From JAUIHN01 sp964556075 (GTDB lineage Bacteria > Patescibacteriota > Saccharimonadia > Saccharimonadales > Saccharimonadaceae): 13,221 nt of DNA. Shown here in pieces: positions 5,828-12,406 of the stretch. The stretch spans positions 1-13,221 of the forward strand of contig CAZKUV010000019.1 of NCBI GenBank assembly GCA_964556075.1, given 5' to 3'. Both the position numbers and the translations under genes were made by a program. Every line of letters starts with the position of its first letter. Position 1 is the first letter of the stretch. A model generated the notes under the pieces. That model was given only the letters and a program-made list of their open reading frames with translations, was not told the DNA's origin and searched no databases.

Positions 5828-6880
5828 TTATGTGCGTGGAGCTTCTCGCAGGATGAACCGTTGCGAGCCATCTGTTAGCGCCATAAACGTTGCAATAGTA
5901 AACATGACGCGTGCCATTACAAAGCGCTCTCTATCCTTCTGTTGGTCAGGACGAGGCAGCACCTTTTCTGCCATTTGAAGCGATCGCCACAGGTCATATC
6001 CGAATGCCTGCATGCCTTCGAAGTCCTTCGAGAACCGATTAGATGAGAGAGTCGTATTAGGGACCATATTCACTACAACTAAGCTCTCATTATGCTCTCC
6101 TTCTAGTGTCGCTACGCTTTGATTGAATTTTTCTTCCATAATATCGATAATCTGTTCGCGATCTTTAAAATATCCTTCAGAGCGCCCCTGTAACACCAGA
6201 CCGGCACCCACGACGCGCAGATAATCATCGCGGTTAAATAGTGGACCCATCAAAGTCTTCACGATACGCTTGTGATCATCGATCAACTCAGGATTCGTCA
6301 TCACTCCAAGAATCCTATCCATTCCATCGATTGCGCCACAACCGACCGCACCTTCGATGCCTAAGCTGTGTTCGTCTCTATGGCCGCCAGGGTTAAATCC
6401 GAGACGCTTGAATGTAGACATCATCTGTTCGGCATCACTGATAAATGTACCTAAAGTCAAATCGTCTTTGCTCACTCCAAGACGATAGGCGAGGGCAGCG
6501 CCTGGAGCTCCACCTGGAACCTGCGGACCAAGTAAATCTTCCTGCATTTCAGGGTCGTGACGACCGTCAACACAACGTGTTTTAGCATTTGGATTGACCG
6601 GCACGTAATAGTCGTTTATCTTTTCGACCGCCTGCTCGATTTTCTCTTTTGAAGCAATACCTTTTTCAATCAAATTATCAGCAGATACAGGTCCTGGCCA
6701 TGCGAGGTCAGACATTCTGCCGTAATCAATTACATCGATAACTGGTTGTTTGCGTTCTTTTGTCATTTCTAATGCATAGCCTCCAAGCCTACTATTATAT
6801 TCCGCTCTATCAGATCTGTAAATTTCCACTACCGATTCTTGATCGTGATGATTGTTGTGATTGTTATTTTGCTCAAACAT
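5828..6880 (-). CDS. Cadmium-carbonic-anhydrase-like metalloprotein, 350 aa
   Basis: The protein has a beta-carbonic-anhydrase-like metal motif C103-V-D105-G-R107 and, further on, H171 and C181 (HSLGIEGAVGC). The H-to-C spacing of 10 equals that of the Cd/Zn ligands H315 and C325 I recall for the diatom enzyme CDCA1, and CxDxR parallels its third ligand with the Asp-Arg dyad. This suggests a CDCA-like fold that hydrates CO2, or a related metal-dependent activity; I infer this from motif memory, not a search. An extra His (H167) lies nearby. The N-terminus is Asn/His-rich (NNNHNNHHD at 5-13) and could bind metal or be disordered. No signal peptide or membrane segment is seen, so it is probably cytoplasmic. 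The gene is monocistronic, with a promoter at 6889-6916 and a terminator at 5777-5799. Enzymatic activity is unproven. Confidence 0.65.
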   Translation of the reverse strand: MFEQNNNHNNHHDQESVVEIYRSDRAEYNSRLGGYALEMTKERKQPVIDVIDYGRMSDLAWPGPVSADNLIEKGIASKEKIEQAVEKINDYYVPVNPNAKTRCVDGRHDPEMQEDLLGPQVPGGAPGAALAYRLGVSKDDLTLGTFISDAEQMMSTFKRLGFNPGGHRDEHSLGIEGAVGCGAIDGMDRILGVMTNPELIDDHKRIVKTLMGPLFNRDDYLRVVGAGLVLQGRSEGYFKDREQIIDIMEEKFNQSVATLEGEHNESLVVVNMVPNTTLSSNRFSKDFEGMQAFGYDLWRSLQMAEKVLPRPDQQKDRERFVMARVMFTIATFMALTDGSQRFILREAPRT

Positions 6881-6888
6881 ACCTATCT

Positions 6889-6916
6889 ATTATACCATAA
6901 ATCATATTTTTTACAA
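6889..6916 (-). promoter_or_regulatory. Promoter of the carbonic-anhydrase-like gene
   Basis: The minus strand reads TTGTAA (6916-6911), 16 bases, then TATAAT (6894-6889) preceded by TGG as an extended -10. The ATG at 6880 follows after only 8 bases (AGATAGGT), so the transcript should be leaderless or nearly so. Confidence 0.7.
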
Positions 6917-6919
6917 GAG

Positions 6920-6952
6920 AAAAACCTGCTGTGCGCTCTGATGCACAGCAGG
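6920..6952 (-). terminator. Intrinsic terminator after atpC
   Basis: On the minus strand CCTGCTGTGC (6952-6943) pairs perfectly with GCACAGCAGG (6934-6925) around an 8-base loop, followed by TTTTT. It lies about 15 bases beyond the atpC stop and ends the ATP synthase region. Confidence 0.9.
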
Positions 6953-6966
6953 CAATGCGCTGCTAA

Positions 6967-7389
6967 TTATAAACGTTTACGACGACGCAGCTCAGCTACC
7001 TTTAATCGCACAGCGTGCCTGTCAACCAGTTCCATGGCTTTTTCAAGCTCAACTTGGTCTTTAGCACTCTCCTTCATCTCAAGGGCACGTTCTAGTGCAG
7101 CTTTGCTTTCTTCTTCAAGTATTTCTTCGCTATGGTCAGCTTCGTCTACCAAAATTCGTACTCGATCGTGCGATATCTTCACCACGCCGCCAGAAATCGC
7201 TAAATACTCCAGCTTATCATCAGAATCATCTGCTTTATGTCGTACAGCCAGCGCTCCTGGAGCGGCCAGCGTAACATGAGCTTGGTGACTTGGAAAAACA
7301 GCGATTGGGCCGGTTTCTGTCGGGATGGTTACCTCGTAGACTTCTTGGTCTAACTTTTTACCGCGCAGCGTAACAAGTTCTAAGTGCAT
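6967..7389 (-). CDS. atpC: F1Fo ATP synthase epsilon subunit
   Basis: The 140-aa product is the epsilon subunit of the central stalk; it contacts the c-ring and inhibits ATP hydrolysis through its C-terminal helices. The N-terminal beta-sandwich (about 1-85) shows the family pattern (LELVTLRGKK; PTETGPIAVFPSHQAHVTLAAPGAL; YLAISGGVVKI). A two-helix C-terminal domain (about 92-137) is rich in Glu and Ala and ends in RRRKRL. The ATG at 7389 follows an extended -10 box by 7 bases, with no properly spaced Shine-Dalgarno site. It is split from atpD by two small membrane-protein genes and hairpins, unlike the usual atpD-atpC adjacency, and appears to have its own promoter and terminator. Confidence 0.9.
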   Translation of the reverse strand: MHLELVTLRGKKLDQEVYEVTIPTETGPIAVFPSHQAHVTLAAPGALAVRHKADDSDDKLEYLAISGGVVKISHDRVRILVDEADHSEEILEEESKAALERALEMKESAKDQVELEKAMELVDRHAVRLKVAELRRRKRL

Positions 7390-7396
7390 ACCCTAT

Positions 7397-7405
7397 ATAA
7401 TACCA
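7397..7405 (-). promoter_or_regulatory. Extended -10 promoter of atpC
   Basis: The minus strand reads TGG-TATTAT, then ATAGGGT, then the atpC ATG at 7389. The box closely resembles TGGTATAAT elsewhere in the window. The spacing predicts a leaderless transcript. No convincing -35 is seen. Confidence 0.5.
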
Positions 7406-7427
7406 AAAATCTCGCCATCAAGCGAGA
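7405..7427 (-). terminator. Short intrinsic terminator just upstream of the atpC promoter
   Basis: On the minus strand TCTCGC (7427-7422) pairs with GCGAGA (7415-7410) around a 6-base loop, followed by TTTTT (7409-7405). The stem is only 6 bp, so it may be weak. It would end transcription from the small membrane-protein genes before atpC. Confidence 0.55.
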
Positions 7428-7463
7428 GGAGAGACGTAAGAATGAAACAGACGAATGAGTCGC

Positions 7464-7494
7464 GGCATAGGGAGGATTTCTACCCCCCTATGCC
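7464..7494 (-). other. Hairpin after the 101-aa membrane-protein gene
   Basis: GGCATAGGG (7464-7472) pairs perfectly with CCCTATGCC (7486-7494). The minus strand has no T run directly after it, so it may be an mRNA 3'-end protecting structure rather than a terminator; the real terminator could be 7405-7427. Confidence 0.5.
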
Positions 7495-7501
7495 AGACAG
7501 A

Positions 7502-7807
7502 CTAGACGAAGAGCATCATGAGTCCCCATGATGCCACTATCATCGCGATGGACACGAGACATGCGGTCAGCGATCGTGGTGGAAAGCTACGGAAAGATGA
7601 ACCGTCCACCCGATGCAGAGCGATGACACTCCCTGCTGTTACAACCATGCTCACGAGCATGAGACACATAAAGAAGGTTCCAGCCGTTCCAGGATTGACT
7701 GACATCGTCTTGAGCAGCTGCCAGAGCGCAGCTGCTACGCTCACGTTAAAAGCTGCGACGACAGCTGCGAACTGTCCGCTACTAATGTGATTACCGTTAG
7801 TGGACAT
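7502..7807 (-). CDS. Small three-helix membrane protein of unknown function, 101 aa
   Basis: Three hydrophobic segments are predicted at about 13-32, 42-64 and 79-101, joined by a basic loop (HRVDGSSFRSFPPR, 65-78); the protein ends within the last helix. I recognise no family; in particular it lacks the pattern expected of AtpI/AtpZ. The ATG at 7807 (MSTNGNHISS) is chosen over the upstream frame extension to 7876 because AAAGGA lies 5 bases before it. It follows the 66-aa membrane-protein gene by 52 bases in the same direction and precedes atpC. The position between atpD and atpC suggests, without proof, a link to the ATP synthase or to membrane energetics; chance insertion is the alternative. 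Confidence 0.7.
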   Translation of the reverse strand: MSTNGNHISSGQFAAVVAAFNVSVAAALWQLLKTMSVNPGTAGTFFMCLMLVSMVVTAGSVIALHRVDGSSFRSFPPRSLTACLVSIAMIVASWGLMMLFV

Positions 7808-7859
7808 TGTCGTCCTTTCTGTATAGATATGTCCGCGTCTAGGGCTTACGCGTGTATCA

Positions 7860-8060
7860 TCAGAGCATCTGATCAACGATGTGCAGCCCTAGTAGTAGGA
7901 GCGGAACCGGAAGCGTCAGGCAGTAGATTTTGAAAAGATCCCTGAAGTATCGATCTCCTTTCGCTTTTCCTCTCATGATGTCTGGGATGACGATCGCGAG
8001 AAGCGTGAACAGCAATGTAATAACGATAAACACGGCACCGAAAAGATAGTCAGAAGCCAT
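7860..8060 (-). CDS. Small two-helix membrane protein of unknown function, 66 aa
   Basis: Two hydrophobic segments (about 5-25 and 43-62) flank a positively charged loop (MRGKAKGDRYFRDLFK, 28-43). By the positive-inside rule the loop should be cytoplasmic, with both ends outside. The ATG at 8060 (MASDYLF) is preferred over the one at 8078 because AAAGGAG (8072-8066) stands 5 bases before it. I recognise no family. The gene follows the atpD terminator and has a leader with a long hairpin (8091-8127). It is probably co-transcribed with the 101-aa gene. It could be a small assembly or regulatory factor, or unrelated to the synthase. Confidence 0.7.
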   Translation of the reverse strand: MASDYLFGAVFIVITLLFTLLAIVIPDIMRGKAKGDRYFRDLFKIYCLTLPVPLLLLGLHIVDQML

Positions 8061-8090
8061 ATCGACTCCTTTACTCATCCGTCTGTTAAA

Positions 8091-8127
8091 GTACAGGTAC
8101 TTCTAGGTTTCCTAGGAGTACCTGTAC
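8091..8127 (-). promoter_or_regulatory. Long near-perfect hairpin at the 5' end of the membrane-pair leader
   Basis: GTACAGGTAC (8091-8100) pairs with GTACCTGTAC (8118-8127), and CTAGG (8103-8107) with CCTAG (8111-8115). The bases between pair as T-A and T-G, giving a 17-bp stem with a TTT loop. If transcription starts at the box at 8132-8140, this hairpin sits at the very 5' end of the mRNA, before the Shine-Dalgarno site at 8066-8072. It could stabilise the mRNA, act as an operator, or be a second terminator for atpD. Confidence 0.6.
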
Positions 8128-8131
8128 GCAT

Positions 8132-8140
8132 ACAATACCA
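8132..8140 (-). promoter_or_regulatory. Possible extended -10 promoter of the membrane-protein pair
   Basis: The minus strand reads TGG-TATTGT, a weaker version of the TGGTATAAT boxes elsewhere. No clear -35 is seen. Support comes from its position after the atpD terminator and before two genes with good Shine-Dalgarno sites. Confidence 0.35.
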
Positions 8141-8150
8141 TTGAGGTCAT

Positions 8151-8179
8151 AATAAAGCAACCTCTGGATTGAGGTTGCA
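8151..8179 (-). terminator. Intrinsic terminator after atpD
   Basis: GCAACCTC (8179-8172 on the minus strand) pairs perfectly with GAGGTTGC (8165-8158) around a 6-base loop, followed by TTTATTA. It lies about 20 bases after the atpD stop. The plus-strand side is also A/T-rich, so it may be bidirectional. Confidence 0.75.
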
Positions 8180-8199
8180 TTATATTATTATTAGTATTC

Positions 8200-9588
8200 C
8201 TAGTCTTTCTTTTCTGAAAGCGGTCCGCCAGCCATATAGAACCAGTTCTCAGGCTTGTCGTCGTATTTACCAGATAGGATATCTTTCGCATCCTTAACTG
8301 TATCTTCGATCTTAATATAGGCTCCTTCGTTACCAGTAAAGGCTGTAGCGACAAAGAATGGCTGCGCCAAAAACCTCTGAAGGCGTCGGGCACGAGCAAC
8401 TGTCTGCTTTTGTTCGTCAGAAAGCTCTTCCATACCCAGAATTGCGATGATATCCTGGAGCTCCTTGTATTGCTGAAGAACACGCTGCACTTCACGAGCA
8501 ACCTGATAGTGTTCCTCACCAACAATTTCAGGATCAAGAATTGTCGAACTTGAATCGAGCGGATCAACTGCCGGGTATATACCGATTTCAGTGAGTGCAC
8601 GATTAAGGACAATTGTTGAGTCAAGGTGAGCAAAGGTCGTAGCAGGTGCCGGGTCGGTAAGGTCGTCCGCGGGAACGTAGATTGCCTGAATTGACGTGAC
8701 AGACCCTTTCTTTGTACTGGTAATTCGCTCTTGCAGGGCACCCATTTCCTGTTGAAGGGTTGGCTGATAACCTACAGCTGAAGGAAGGCGACCAAGCAGT
8801 GCAGATACTTCGGCACCAGCCTGAGTGAATCGGAAAATGTTATCGATAAAGAGTAGGACGTCTTTTCCTTCGTCTCGGAAAGCCTCAGCCATCGCTAGAC
8901 CCGAAAGTGCAACTCGAAGTCGCGCTCCAGGCGGCTCGTTCATCTGTCCGAAAACAAGGCTAGTCTTATCCAGCACGCCGGCTTCTTTCATTTCCATGTA
9001 GAGATCGTTACCCTCACGAGTACGCTCACCGACACCAGCGAATACTGAATTTCCCGAGTGGAATTTCGCGATATTATTTATAAGCTCCTGGATAAGCACT
9101 GTCTTACCGACGCCAGCACCGCCGAATAGACCGACCTTACCACCCTTGGCGACTGGTGCAATAAGATCGATAACCTTAATTCCGGTCTCGAGAATTTCAG
9201 CCTTCGTTGACTGGTCTTCGAGCGCAGGTGGTTCTCGGTGAATCGAAGCCTTTTTTCCTGTAGGAGCTGGTTTGCCGTCAATCGGTTCGCCGACGACATT
9301 GAAGATGCGGCCTTGTGTTTCCGCGCCGACAGGAACCATGATTGGACCACCGGTAGCAATAACCTCATCTCCGCGCTTTAGTCCGTCAGTGCTCGAAAGA
9401 GCGATGGCGCGCACCGCAGTCTCATCCAAGTGACTTGCCACTTCGAGTGTTACGGTTCGGCCGTCAATCTCAACTGTCAAAGCATCGTAAATAGCCGGAA
9501 GGTTCTTATCGTCAAATTCGACGTCAACGACCACGCCGACAATCTGGCTAATGCGGCCGGTCGTCTGTTTTACTGTTGTCTTTGCCAT
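8200..9588 (-). CDS. atpD: F1Fo ATP synthase beta subunit
   Basis: The 462-aa catalytic subunit of F1 makes ATP at the alpha/beta interfaces. Walker A is GGAGVGKT (156-163), followed by GERTREG (187-193) and the LLFIDNIFRFTQAGAEVSAL Walker B region. The loop that contacts gamma reads EELSDEQ where the E. coli protein has DELSEED. Length matches the family. The start is uncertain: the frame opens at 9612, but the Shine-Dalgarno AAAGGAG (9606-9600) overlaps or follows that ATG. The ATG at 9597 is only 2 bases from it, so 9588 (MAKTTVKQTTG, 11 bases away) is preferred. The upstream atpG stop (TAA, 9605-9607) overlaps the Shine-Dalgarno site, a sign of translational coupling. A terminator follows at 8151-8179. 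Confidence 0.96.
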   Translation of the reverse strand: MAKTTVKQTTGRISQIVGVVVDVEFDDKNLPAIYDALTVEIDGRTVTLEVASHLDETAVRAIALSSTDGLKRGDEVIATGGPIMVPVGAETQGRIFNVVGEPIDGKPAPTGKKASIHREPPALEDQSTKAEILETGIKVIDLIAPVAKGGKVGLFGGAGVGKTVLIQELINNIAKFHSGNSVFAGVGERTREGNDLYMEMKEAGVLDKTSLVFGQMNEPPGARLRVALSGLAMAEAFRDEGKDVLLFIDNIFRFTQAGAEVSALLGRLPSAVGYQPTLQQEMGALQERITSTKKGSVTSIQAIYVPADDLTDPAPATTFAHLDSTIVLNRALTEIGIYPAVDPLDSSSTILDPEIVGEEHYQVAREVQRVLQQYKELQDIIAILGMEELSDEQKQTVARARRLQRFLAQPFFVATAFTGNEGAYIKIEDTVKDAKDILSGKYDDKPENWFYMAGGPLSEKKD

Positions 9589-9604
9589 CTTTTTCATCTC
9601 TCCT

Positions 9605-10474
9605 TTATTCATTCATAGCCTCAACGCCACCTGATATTTCCGCCAATTCTTGTGTAATCGCATTTTGACGGGCTTTATTCATGGCCAGCGTCAGGTCGTC
9701 GACCAGATTATCGGCATTGTCGCTGGCATTCTTCATAGCCATCATGCGCATACTATGCTCGCTTGCCTTGGCATCGAGAAAAGCCTGATAAAGCTGCGCC
9801 TCGATAAGACGGTAGGCAACTGCATCGAGCACTTTCTGCGGACTTGGTTCATACACTGCCTCACTGACATCATCGGTCACTTCGACTTCTTCGAAACCAG
9901 CAGGCAAGATTCGTCGAGTGACAACTTGTTGACTGATACTGCTGATGAATTGAGTGAATACCACATCAACCGCATCGACCTCGCCCGCAACAAACTTGTC
10001 TCGCGCAGTATCCAAAATTGCCTGGAGCTCTCCTCCGTCGAGGCTATCTGCTACGTTTTCGTAAACCCCGACAACTTCTGTTTCCTTCAGGCGTGTTACT
10101 AGCTGGGCAGTTTTTCGTCCTACTGCGATTGTCAGCGTCGTATCACCATCGGATCTGTCTCCGCCAAGTTCGCGTATATACTGCTTAAAGACATTGCTGT
10201 TATACGCTCCGGCCAGCCCACGATCACTCGCGATTACGATAACAAGGCGCCTATTGACTTCACGAACCTGAAATAGGGGATGGTCTTTGGTGATACCTTG
10301 CGAAGCGAAATAACTTAGCAGTTCGCTCGCGGTTTGCGTGTAACTTACCGCCGCCTTGTCAGCTTCCTGAGCGCGTCGCATCTTGCTAGCCGCAACCATC
10401 TCCATGGCCTTAGTGATCTGTCGAGTGTTCTTGACAGAGCGGATACGCGATTTTAGCTGCCTTGTCGATGCCAC
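9605..10474 (-). CDS. atpG: F1Fo ATP synthase gamma subunit
   Basis: The 289-aa product forms the rotating central shaft. Both ends form the coiled coil inside alpha3beta3: the N-terminus RQLKSRIRSVKNTRQITKAM with MVAASKMRRAQ, and the C-terminus MRMMAMKNASDNADNLVDDL with TLAMNKARQNAITQEL. The middle Rossmann-like domain carries VIASDRGLAGAYNSNV. Length is normal. The start is a GTG (10472-10474), chosen because the conserved N-terminus begins there and a GAGGG lies upstream within the atpA 3' end. The gap to the atpA stop is 5 bases and the downstream stop overlaps the atpD Shine-Dalgarno site. Confidence 0.96.
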   Translation of the reverse strand: MASTRQLKSRIRSVKNTRQITKAMEMVAASKMRRAQEADKAAVSYTQTASELLSYFASQGITKDHPLFQVREVNRRLVIVIASDRGLAGAYNSNVFKQYIRELGGDRSDGDTTLTIAVGRKTAQLVTRLKETEVVGVYENVADSLDGGELQAILDTARDKFVAGEVDAVDVVFTQFISSISQQVVTRRILPAGFEEVEVTDDVSEAVYEPSPQKVLDAVAYRLIEAQLYQAFLDAKASEHSMRMMAMKNASDNADNLVDDLTLAMNKARQNAITQELAEISGGVEAMNE

Positions 10475-10479
10475 GAATC

Positions 10480-12006
10480 TTAACCCTCTATATCCTTAGC
10501 TACTTCCTGGGCGACCTTTTTGATAGTCTTCAGGATTTCATCACTCGGAGCGTCGCCCTTATTGAGCGTGCGCATAGCTTCTTTGTGTTCGGTCCAAAGT
10601 CTTGTAAGGAGCGTACCCTGAGCTTCTTTGATCTTAGCTACTGGTACACTGTCAAACAAACCTTCGTTCACGGTATAAATACTGGCGACTTGCTCCCACA
10701 CGCCCATTGGCTGATATTGAGGCTGCTTGAGAAGTTCGGTTAAGCGCTGACCTCGTTCAATCTGAGCCTTGGTTGCGTCATCTAAGTCGCTACCAAATTG
10801 AACGAAGCTAGCAAGCTCTCTGAACTGGCTAAGACCGAGTTTGAGGCGCGAACTGACGCTTTTAACCGCTTTCGTTTGCGCATTACCGCCAACACGCGAA
10901 ACCGAGAGACCGGCAGATATGGCAGGTCTGATGCCTTGGTAGAACAAGTCGGTTTCCATAAAAATCTGACCGTCAGTAATTGAAATAACGTTGGTTGGAA
11001 TATACGCTGAAATGTCACCAGCTTGAGTTTCAATAACCGGCAGGGCGGTGAGTGAACCCCCGCCAAGTTCATCAGACAATTTTGCGGATCGCTCGAGAAG
11101 GCGAGAGTGAAGATAGAAAACGTCACCTGGATATGCCTCGCGGCCTGGCGGACGGCGGAGAAGCAGTGACATCTGTCGGTAGGCAACTGCGTGCTTAGAA
11201 AGATCGTCGTACATTATAAGAGCGTGACCGCCGTTATCACGGAAATACTCACCCATAGCAGTTGCGGCATAAGGAGCGAGATAGACCAGAGACGCAGGAT
11301 CGCTTGGGCTCGTCGCAACGACGATTGTCTGATCCATAACACCTTCCTGCTTGAGACGGTCTACGAGTTGAGCAATTTTGGAAAGTTTCTGACCAATTGC
11401 GACGTATACGTTAATAACGCCGCTTTTTTGCCTGGCCTGATTTATCATCGTATCGAGAAGTAAAGCGGTTTTACCAGTCTGACGGTCACCAATAATAAGC
11501 TCACGTTGGCCTCGACCGATAGGGAACATGGCATCAATTGCCACAATACCCGTCATAAGAGGCTCGTGCACACTTTTTCGTCCCATCACGCCGATTGCTT
11601 CGCGCTCAACCGGACCGGTTTGCTTGGTTTTAATCGCTGGTCCACCGTCAAGTGGTCGACCAAGTGGATCAATAACACGACCAAGCAGCTCTTCACCGAC
11701 AGGGACTGACAAAACTTCTCCCTTTAAGCGTACCTTGTTGCCAGATCGAACTTGTTCGTCGCTGCCGAGTAGCACAGCACCAATTTCATCTTCCATCAAG
11801 TTCAACGCGAACGCTTCAACTACACCGGAGTCTGTCTCAATCTCAAGGACTTCGGAATAGCCGGCGCTCTTAAGGCCGTGAATCCAGGCGATACCGTCAC
11901 CGACGCGCGTAACAATACCGACCGTCTCGAGACCTTCTTTGACCTCAAGTCCAGCAATCGCGTCGCGGAGCTCCTTTGTTAATTCCGTAACTGTGATATT
12001 CGTCAT
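10480..12006 (-). CDS. atpA: F1Fo ATP synthase alpha subunit
   Basis: The 508-aa non-catalytic F1 subunit alternates with beta. Walker A GDRQTGKT lies at 173-180, close to the E. coli position. Other hallmarks are GIAWIHGL near the N-terminus, VGEELLGRVIDPLGRPLDG, YRQMSLLLRRPPGREAYPGDVFYLHSRLLERS, and the arginine-finger region ISVSRVGG-type sequence (LSVSRVGGNAQ). The ATG overlaps the atpH stop in an ATGA arrangement, with AAAGGG just upstream, indicating translational coupling. Length and motifs are normal. Confidence 0.97.
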   Translation of the reverse strand: MTNITVTELTKELRDAIAGLEVKEGLETVGIVTRVGDGIAWIHGLKSAGYSEVLEIETDSGVVEAFALNLMEDEIGAVLLGSDEQVRSGNKVRLKGEVLSVPVGEELLGRVIDPLGRPLDGGPAIKTKQTGPVEREAIGVMGRKSVHEPLMTGIVAIDAMFPIGRGQRELIIGDRQTGKTALLLDTMINQARQKSGVINVYVAIGQKLSKIAQLVDRLKQEGVMDQTIVVATSPSDPASLVYLAPYAATAMGEYFRDNGGHALIMYDDLSKHAVAYRQMSLLLRRPPGREAYPGDVFYLHSRLLERSAKLSDELGGGSLTALPVIETQAGDISAYIPTNVISITDGQIFMETDLFYQGIRPAISAGLSVSRVGGNAQTKAVKSVSSRLKLGLSQFRELASFVQFGSDLDDATKAQIERGQRLTELLKQPQYQPMGVWEQVASIYTVNEGLFDSVPVAKIKEAQGTLLTRLWTEHKEAMRTLNKGDAPSDEILKTIKKVAQEVAKDIEG

Positions 12007-12404
12007 TTGGTCCCTTTCCTTGAGTCAATCTCCTTTAGTAATTCGATTTTATGCTTCAATGTTGCGTCGAGCCGTTTACCAGTTATTTCGACACGCAGAC
12101 CGCCGAGTACCGACGGATCTATAATTTCTCGGACATGGAGTTCTTTGGCGCCAAGTAATTCGGCTACCGCGTCCTTGTCCTTTTTGCTGAGTGGTCTCGC
12201 CGAAGTTATGTCAGCAACGACTACGCCGTCTTTAGCTAACATCTCTTCAACGTCGCGCACCAGCAAGTCGACACTGCGCGTTTGCTTCGTTTCGATCAGG
12301 TAGGCAGCTGCTTTTGTGAGAGCGTCTTCGCCCTTACCAGATTGTATGCCGCGTGCCACGAATTCGGCTAACTTTCGGCGTGATACCCTGGTGCCTACAC
12401 TCAT
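12003..12404 (-). CDS. atpH: F1Fo ATP synthase delta subunit (short form)
   Basis: The 133-aa protein joins the peripheral stalk b to the top of F1. It is identified by position between atpF and atpA and by the conserved C-terminal region (DPSVLGGLRVEITGKRLDATLKHKIELLKE), which resembles the OSCP/delta signature. The E. coli subunit has 177 residues, so the N-terminal helical domain that binds alpha appears shortened here. The ATG at 12404 follows the atpF stop by 2 bases; the stop overlaps the atpA start by 4 bases. The sequence is Lys- and Glu-rich and soluble. Confidence 0.88.
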   Translation of the reverse strand: MSVGTRVSRRKLAEFVARGIQSGKGEDALTKAAAYLIETKQTRSVDLLVRDVEEMLAKDGVVVADITSARPLSKKDKDAVAELLGAKELHVREIIDPSVLGGLRVEITGKRLDATLKHKIELLKEIDSRKGTK

Positions 12405-12406
12405 CG

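Noticed and set aside
7518..7790. 90-residue + strand frame antisense to the 101-aa membrane protein
   Set aside because: No ribosome-binding site and low-complexity composition; the minus-strand gene has a good Shine-Dalgarno site and three clear hydrophobic helices.
7502..8078. AtpI/AtpZ identity for the small membrane proteins
   Set aside because: Neither sequence shows the glycine- and proline-patterned helices expected of that family, and atpI/Z genes normally sit at the operon's 5' end.
8112..8741. 209-residue minus-strand frame overlapping atpD
   Set aside because: It is a shifted-frame shadow of the beta subunit gene, rich in Arg/Ser/Leu, and crosses the atpD terminator.
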